A stretch of DNA of 64,000 nucleotides from Ulva prolifera (lineage: Eukaryota > Chlorophyta > Ulvophyceae > Ulvales > Ulvaceae). The first letter of the stretch is position 1. Each line of letters starts with the position of its first letter. Of this stretch, positions 57,683-64,000 are shown in pieces. The stretch covers positions 10,102,552 to 10,166,551 of the forward strand of contig CM041197.1 of the NCBI GenBank assembly GCA_023078555.1, given 5' to 3'. The translations under genes and the position numbers were made by a program. The notes under the pieces are model-generated. The model worked only from the letters and a program-made list of their open reading frames with translations. It made no database searches and was not told the DNA's origin.

Positions 57683-58637
57683 ATCAGCAGCAGCTCAGGC
57701 GTGACGCTGCCTAGGCAGTGCCATCTGGTCACAGCTTGCGATTCGTGTAACGAGGATATGGCTCAGTAAGTGCAGATTTAATTCACTTTGCTAGGCCGTG
57801 TGTCGCAAGCTGCGCTTGGCGACCCCACTCACCGTGCGCACGTGGACATCAACATTGTTCTCACCCAGTTCCAATATGCAATTGTTGTCGTGGTTGTTAC
57901 CTTTAACGCACTGACCGATTGCATTGGAGACAATGGGCCTCAGGCTTTGTGCATGCATGTAGTCGATCGTTCATTGGGCCTCATCTTGGGCCTCATCATG
58001 CCATGGCTGCAACCGGTCAGAGGTCATAATTCCACCTGCAAATCCGGGACGCTGGCCTCGAGGCTCCGGCAATGCCCAATGCGCTGCCGTGGAGCCGAGG
58101 TGACACTCCGCGGTGAGCCATGTCCGCCCTTGCGATGCACTGGGTATCAAAGCTGATGCTGCAGCATGCGGCAAGGAAGGTTTCTCAAAGCTTCCCACTG
58201 CATGAATGCCATCAACAATCGCCGTTTCATTGCAGACCAGCGCGGGGTTGCCTCACAGCATACTTGTTAGGGGTGCCGTTCAGGAATCAGACCTACCTGC
58301 TCGGAATTGTTCTATGTGATCGGGCTCGATTACCCATATGTGCACTGACTGCGGAGTCAGGCCTTGCACACCGCACGTGTGGGTCAGTGGTGGGGACAGG
58401 GCATGAGCCCAGGGCACGTGGAGGAGCCCAATTAATTTTTCCTCTCAGTAGGAGGCTGCGTGTGTGAACTTGCACGGTATGGGGGCGGGGGCTGGTGGTT
58501 TACGCGCAGGGGGGCGTGAGTGAGCCAGCTGATTCAAATGGTACTACCATTTAGTATCCGCCAATATTAATAGTATCCGCCAATTAATTCCAACACCAAT
58601 ATTGGTATGTCAAGTATAATAAATCTGGTTTTACTGA

Positions 58638-58752
58638 GCCGTGTCCTGAAGAGGACATTGACAACTCCGAATATACGGGACCGCATGCCGAAGGGTCGAA
58701 AAACCCGGAAGCCCCTGGGGGGCCACCAGACGACCGTATGCAACTCACAGGC
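58638..58752 (+). ncRNA. Possible structured RNA (unproven)
   Basis: Several nested stems can be drawn: GCCGTG with CAC-A-GGC, GGA with TCC, ATACGG with CCGTAT, and internal hairpins GGGT/ACCC and GCCCC/GGGGC. The layout with CTGAAGA between the first two stems and GAA before the third resembles a hammerhead ribozyme, but the cleavage triplet and the base after GAA do not fit the consensus. A competing hairpin is TGTCCT-GAAG-AGGACA. Confidence 0.2.
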
Positions 58753-60047
58753 CTATAGCACAACGCTTATCCCTCTCTAGTATGTATCCCCAGCAGATGA
58801 GGTGCTGCGTAGGCACGCACTGGAGGCACGCACTGGACAACCTCCGAAATACGATCAACATCTGCGGTGACCAAGACAGTCACGGCAACCTCGCACGAAA
58901 AACAAGCCAGCAATACCACGGCTCATACCGTTTGGAGACCTGGGTATCGCGAGACGCAGACACCAGTGTCAGACAAGCGCTCGCGGGGGGCGCACCTGTC
59001 ACGATTGCGCACCCACCCAGGTGCGCCAGCTGGAAGGCTGCAAGCTGCATCATTGCTTTCACGGACCCAGATCACTCGCCAAAGCCCGTCTACACACCTT
59101 CTTACATGTTCGCCCTAAAACGACGTCGTTCCCTTCCAGTATAACATTGTTCACAACAACGCGCACGTGCACCGTGCGCACCTGTACCTGTGCGCACCCC
59201 TCAAGGTGCGCAGGGAAGCTCTCTGCAGTATTGCCGCGGGTCGTATATGCCGCCAATCTTCATTCTCGGCACGTCTTAGGACGGTATGCACCTCAATAAA
59301 TACTATAAAGGCCTTTAGATCGGAATTCGAGCGATTTTCGGTTTCACATGGCTATGCGCACCCACTTCATGCGCACCCTGTTTCCTGGAGCACCCGGGTG
59401 CTCCTATCTTGCTGTAGCCTATGTGGGGCCTCCTCCTGTGCTAAGCGCGGTGGTCACCCACGCCCGTTTTGATTCCGTACAGCAACCGCAGAACCGAATC
59501 TACGACCTCCTGAAAAGCAGGGGGCAGCTTCTATACCGTCCTCAATTGCAATTGGTCAACCCATTGGACCCATGTAAAGTGAAGTAAATCTGAATTTACA
59601 TACAATTTACATAATTTACATGCATGAAGCGCTGGACGTGTGACACGTGGCACAAGGAGTGGAAGGCCGCGATCGGGGTACCCCATGCATGCTCATCTTC
59701 ACCAGTCGACTGTCCCTGCGCAGCGCTTTCAGGTCAACACAGCGCCATGAGCCATGCGCGTGCCTCGCAGTGCAAGTGTCCGCAGTGCCTGATCAGCTCA
59801 TCTTGTCGGGTGCACGCTGCACCTGGGTGCATGCTACACCGCCAGAGCGCACAGTGTATGACGTCAAGGTCTGTGCCTGCTGTTGGTGCAACATTTGCAT
59901 CCCTGCACCTCGGCCCATGGACCTCAACTGAGATAACCAGCAGCAGATCTATGCATGTGATTCATGCATGCGTCGTCATGTCAACACACCCGTATGGCCA
60001 TGGCGACATGTCTGCAGCACCCGAGGACCTGTTCACTCCGTATGCAC

Positions 60048-60119
60048 ACAATACCGTACTACAATAGTATTGTGTCGTGACGAACAATACCGTACTACAA
60101 TAGTATTGTGTCGTGACGA
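60048..60119. repeat. Exact 36-bp tandem duplication with internal hairpins
   Basis: Units 60048-60083 and 60084-60119 are identical. Each starts ACAATACCGTAC and contains GTATTGT, so each unit can form a hairpin by pairing ACAATAC with GTATTGT. Confidence 0.95.
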
Positions 60120-61413
60120 CACGCCATAATAATTGCATTTGTCAGGTGCCTTCACATATGTCAACGGACAAACTTTGAACCTATGGCTGCATGTCCTTTG
60201 TGCAAAGAGAGCAGTACATGTGCAGGCATGCAGAGTACTCTCACGTGGCAGAAGCGTAAACGGGTGCAGACAGATCTGTACCGATACTGTACCACAAGAT
60301 ATATGCGGTATCGCTACAGGTACAAATGACTAGCTTGACACATCCCAGCCTGAGGTGCATATGTGCAGGGACTGTGGGCAGGAGGACTTGTCCACACAGT
60401 GATCGTCAGGTGGGTGAGCATCAGTCAGGAGAACTCTCTACCTCAGACCTCAGAGTGGGAGACGCTAGCTCGGAGATGCGTCAAATGTAAGGCCCGAGCG
60501 CCACGTGGCATGCCTCTGCGCAGCGCCATGGCAGCCCGCGGCCGGGCGCATCAGATACCGATGATTCGGCGACTGCGCATGCTGCGCGCGGCATCGTCGC
60601 GAAGTGCTTCTACGCACATGTGCGTAGAAACTGCAGCTGATTCCATCGCAGATATCGATGCAGGCAGGCACCGATCCCACGCACGTCTGCGGCTCCGCAT
60701 CTCAGAGATGCTCCGCTAACCTCTCTACATGTGTTCGTTTTCTCCCGTTCACTCTTTTGTAAACTCGAGCTCTAGATCTACATGTACAACAACCCTCCGC
60801 AGAAAGACCGAACCCTCTGCCCCATGCCGCGGTTTATAATTAAGATTAATTAAGCCACTGCCGTGGGTACGCAACACTGGCTGCGAGCACACAGAGCCGC
60901 GCCCTCAGAACGCTCTGCACGCATCATGAATCTACATTGCCACGCTCCTCAGGTGCTGCGCATGCTGAGGCCTGATGTCTCGTCTGCGGTCACGCGTGAC
61001 CGTGATCACGGTCTCCATGATCAGGAATGACGGCATGGCACCAGCACTGCGAGCACGCACCGCTGGATCTTGTAGTAGCTGCGGGAGAAAAGTGCACTGG
61101 TTGTTGCTGGTTACTGGATCTTGGCTACACATTCAGCGTCATGGGTGCGCCGCACATGTGGAGTCAGCAACGCGTTGCAAAGACCCAGCAGCACGGTGGA
61201 AGCAGCAGTAGGGCTGTGTTCAGTGGCGGTGGGCGCCTTAAGTGCCTGGATCGCACATAATCTGTCTGGAATGTCAGCATTGAGGTGATGTCGACATCAT
61301 GCAAGATCGTCGTTTACTTGCCATTCCGTGGGTACTACCACTAGTACTGGGTAGGAAAAATGTGTACACTGGCTGCGCCTTGAATGCGTAGTTGAGCCTA
61401 CGCACTGGAAGAA

Positions 61414-61623
61414 ATGCCAATGCAGTTCATTTTTCACGACGATAAGCGACGAAGGCGGTCCATATCTCCACGTGTCAAAGAGCCCAGCGATGCCGGGTCG
61501 GAGGGTCCTGCCGAAGCCAGCATCGACGCCCGGACGGCTGCTCCCCGCCAGCCAGAATGTAAGATAGAAAGACGACGAGAAACTAATCGAAGAGCACAGG
61601 CGAATTTCCGGAGTCGACGGCAG
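61414..61623 (+). CDS. Probable first exon of a bZIP transcription factor
   Basis: ATG at 61414 opens 70 codons ending at a donor CAG|GTACGC (61623/61624). The start has a KRRRR nuclear-type basic patch; the end reads KIERRRETNRRAQANFRSRR, in which N-x7-R and the surrounding R-A-Q-x-x-F-R-x-R-R fit the bZIP DNA-binding basic region of the Yap/Pap type. The leucine zipper should start in the next exon, but I could not find a convincing heptad repeat in the following 2.3 kb, so the gene is incomplete in my model. The basic region alone could also arise by chance in an Arg-rich frame. Confidence 0.45.
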
Positions 61624-64000
61624 GTACGCTGCGTTGCTGGTCGCAAGCGATGCGTCACGGAGCAAGCCGCGCAGCTGCTGCTCTGTTCTAATGCGTCCAA
61701 GTGTCGCGCTGTGGGCACCAAACTTGTGTAAAGCTGACGTTTCACCGCGCGGCGGAGTGATGGGGTCTCTGCACAGCCGAGCACAGCAGCTCGGCTAACT
61801 GGCTGTAGTCGCATGCACACACGTTGCATGCTTCCGCCATACTTCAGCCATGATCATGTGCACTCACTTTTATTTCGCATCTGCATCTGGCAATGATATG
61901 TATTCAACGTGAAGAGAACTTCGGTCTAAAACGCCGATGCGCGCCTGGTCCACGCCATCGCAGCTCGCGAATGGCTGAGGAAGACGCCAAATTCACACGC
62001 TTACAATTGTTTTTCGAACACTTTCGGATTCAGCGTTCATTCATTTCGCTGATGGCCTTCGTTCCGAGTCTACGGTGAATGCGAAGCCGATCGCCTGACC
62101 AAGCCGTTGGCTCGAGGCTGCCACGCCTCGCAAGTCGCGGATCCACATCGATTACAACTTCGAATGGCAACAGACGCATCAATAGGGCCCTCGATGTGAT
62201 CGTGTGCACAGGGTGAGCACATTGTTCGCTGGAATACGAAGCAGTCAGTTGTAGATCCAACGCGATAAGGCGCGCTGCCTGACAACACGTGTGGACATGC
62301 ATATGCCGGTCATCATACATGTAACATGTTCGATAGGCGTACTTGCGGTAGACGACGCAGCGTAATATGCTGCAGTGAAATATGCTGCAGTGAACAGGCA
62401 GGCCTAACATGTTGCAGGAATGTGAGCAAGCAGACGTGCATCGTATGTTGCGACAGCACAGCCGGTGAGGCAGGTAGCCCTATAGCCCTGCACGCATCGC
62501 ACGGTACCAGCGCAACGCAATCGACCCAGAAATGCACCCAACAATCCATCATCACCCCCGCCACCTCGGCACACTCCTCGTCACAATCCCAAGCAAGCTG
62601 GTCAGTGAAAACGTCTTGCCTTGAGTTGATGTGTGCCCATCATCCCTTGTGGCACGTATGATCCATCAAGCGCACCACCATGCATGCACCCCTCATGAGC
62701 ACCCACACATCCCCGCACACCACGCATCCTCAAACACACATCCCTGTGCACACACTCTGCACACTCTGCCGCCCGTTTGCCCTCTGCCCCGCTGATGGTA
62801 CATGCCCGTGGGCCAGGTGCTCCTGTAGAAGCTCGTTGTCCCGTCCGCGGTGTCCTCTCGGCGGACCGCATTCCCTTGCCTGCTACGCGCCATATCCCGT
62901 CGGCCGCCCCAGTACGGCTCTTCAGCTCGGCCAGGAATGCATTGTGGTCGGTGCCTGCTTGCCTTGTAGTCGTTGTGCCAGGTCCGGCGCGGATGGGGCT
63001 TGGGAGGGGCTGCAAGGTAGGCCTCTGCCGCGTTGCTGCTTGGTCTCTGTGATGGTGAGCTGGCAGCTCCAAAACTTGGCAGGCCCCTCATGCGCGAGTG
63101 AACCACACACCACACAGGGTGCCCCTGACTGCTCACCAGTTCTCTCACCTATTTTTCTCTCTTGGTTTCGCCTCCCCGCCTCCCCGCCGCGTCCTTGCCC
63201 CCTTTGTAACCCACCAACCACCTGCATGCAATTGCATACCCACATGTACCGAGGTAGAATGGTCACTGTTTAATGCTGTATTACTTGAACATCACGGACC
63301 GGCATAACATGTTCCGGCCTTGCCAAAGGGACTCATCACTGCATGCATGCCCAACTGCATGGCCACATGCTGTCATCATCATCACCTCTCTGCACCCGGA
63401 GCCAGCCATGCACACATACATGCGCCCCGCATCTCGTTGTGGTGGAGTGTGGTGGACCATGGTGTGTTTGTGACGAATGCTTTGCGCCGGTTGAGTGCGG
63501 CGTTAAGCAAAGCCTAGGGAATGCTTACGTGCTCCATATGGGGCTTCAATCTTTGGCAGGTATTGCCGGTCGGGCTGTGGTGCGAGCTCGTGCCCGGCCA
63601 AGTGCCATGAGACAGTGAGTGGGGATTTTGAGAACCGGTTGCGTGCCCGGCCTCTGTCATTTAATGGACAGAGGCCGGGCACGAAACCGGTTCTCAACAA
63701 CTGTGGCTACATGCACGCCTTTGACCTTGATCCGTTGCCGGTGGTCCTGCGTCCTTGCAAGACACATTACCTACAGTGGTGGTGGCGGCTCGTTGTGCTC
63801 CTTGAGCCACAGATTTGCAAAGGCAAAGGCATCTACTGATCCATAACAAGCACAATCGCTGGGAGGTCAGTCGTGCCTCACCACGTATGCATGACTCACA
63901 CACAGTCAACACAGCCCTGCAGCAATCAGCCAGCAGCAGCACCCCCAGCTACGGCCATTACGCCTCCCTGTACCACCTCACTGTTCCTCCTCCCTGTACG
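61624..64000. other. No supported gene; one hairpin
   Basis: Possibly contains later exons of the bZIP candidate. A GC-rich island at about 62790-63000 has open frames on both strands and may be an exon of an unrecognised gene, strand undecided. A strong hairpin lies at 63628-63697. Confidence 0.35.
63628..63697. repeat. Inverted repeat with 31-bp arms
   Basis: Arms 63628-63658 and 63667-63697 are reverse complements with one mismatch, around an 8-base loop ATTTAATG. The arm starts TTGAGAACCGGTT and includes GTGCCCGGCCTCTGTC. Confidence 0.95.

Larger units (their letters stand above)
57683..61413. other. No clear gene
   Basis: No frame with a recognisable domain. It holds a possible structured RNA (58638-58752), AT-rich short palindromes at about 58545-58610, several TGCGCACC-type inverted motifs near 59000-59390, and an exact 36-bp tandem duplication at 60048-60119. 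Confidence 0.4.

Overview
The window looks like nuclear DNA of a flagellated, photosynthetic eukaryote with a primary plastid, most likely a green alga of prasinophyte grade (inferred; no marker gene fixes the lineage). Supporting points: almost every recognisable gene is broken into short GC-rich exons by GT-AG introns; two thylakoid-lumen proteins (a C-terminal processing protease and a PsbP-domain protein) carry a stromal transit peptide followed by a lumen signal, with no obvious ER signal in front; a flagellar radial-spoke head gene is present. Introns start mostly with GTGCGC, GTGCGT or GTACGC and end in GCAG, often TGCATGCAG. Gene models below were assembled by hand; in each one the exon phases close exactly, which is my main support for the joins.

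Layout. 1-577 (+): partial gene of an unrecognised family. About 2.77-5.51 kb (-): unrecognised multi-pass membrane protein. 5.5-10.0 kb: no clear gene, dense in perfect palindromes. 10.0-10.6 kb (-): second member of the family seen at 1-577. 12.5-16.6 kb (-): D1-type C-terminal processing protease. 18.0-20.3 kb (-): thioredoxin-like protein resembling the plant ACHT group. 20.3-23.8 kb: no clear gene; a 549-bp non-autonomous hAT element and fold-back repeats. 23.8-28.9 kb (+): hexokinase with a membrane anchor. 31.4-33.2 kb (+): PsbP-domain lumen protein. 34.7-37.1 kb (-): probable mitoribosomal protein mS26. 39.4-45.1 kb (+): splicing factor PRP17/CDC40. 46.2-50.9 kb (+): cytochrome P450. 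52.5-57.7 kb (+): divergent Ser/Thr kinase whose second intron contains, on the other strand, a complete radial spoke head RSP4/6 gene (53.6-55.8 kb). 61.4-61.6 kb (+): probable first exon of a bZIP factor.

The genes do not form one pathway; this is ordinary mixed nuclear gene order. Shared themes are photosystem II upkeep (protease, PsbP-like protein, perhaps the thioredoxin) and organelle or flagellar function.

The most unusual features are: (i) a small hAT-like MITE family (102-135 bp), four copies, all in introns, two of which sit so that their 8-bp target-site duplication is itself the 3' splice site; (ii) the pair of diverged, unrecognised paralogs; (iii) the nested radial-spoke gene; (iv) tandem repeats that begin at 5' splice sites, one of them triplicating the end of the P450 heme-motif exon; (v) a 48-bp perfect palindrome and other fold-back structures.
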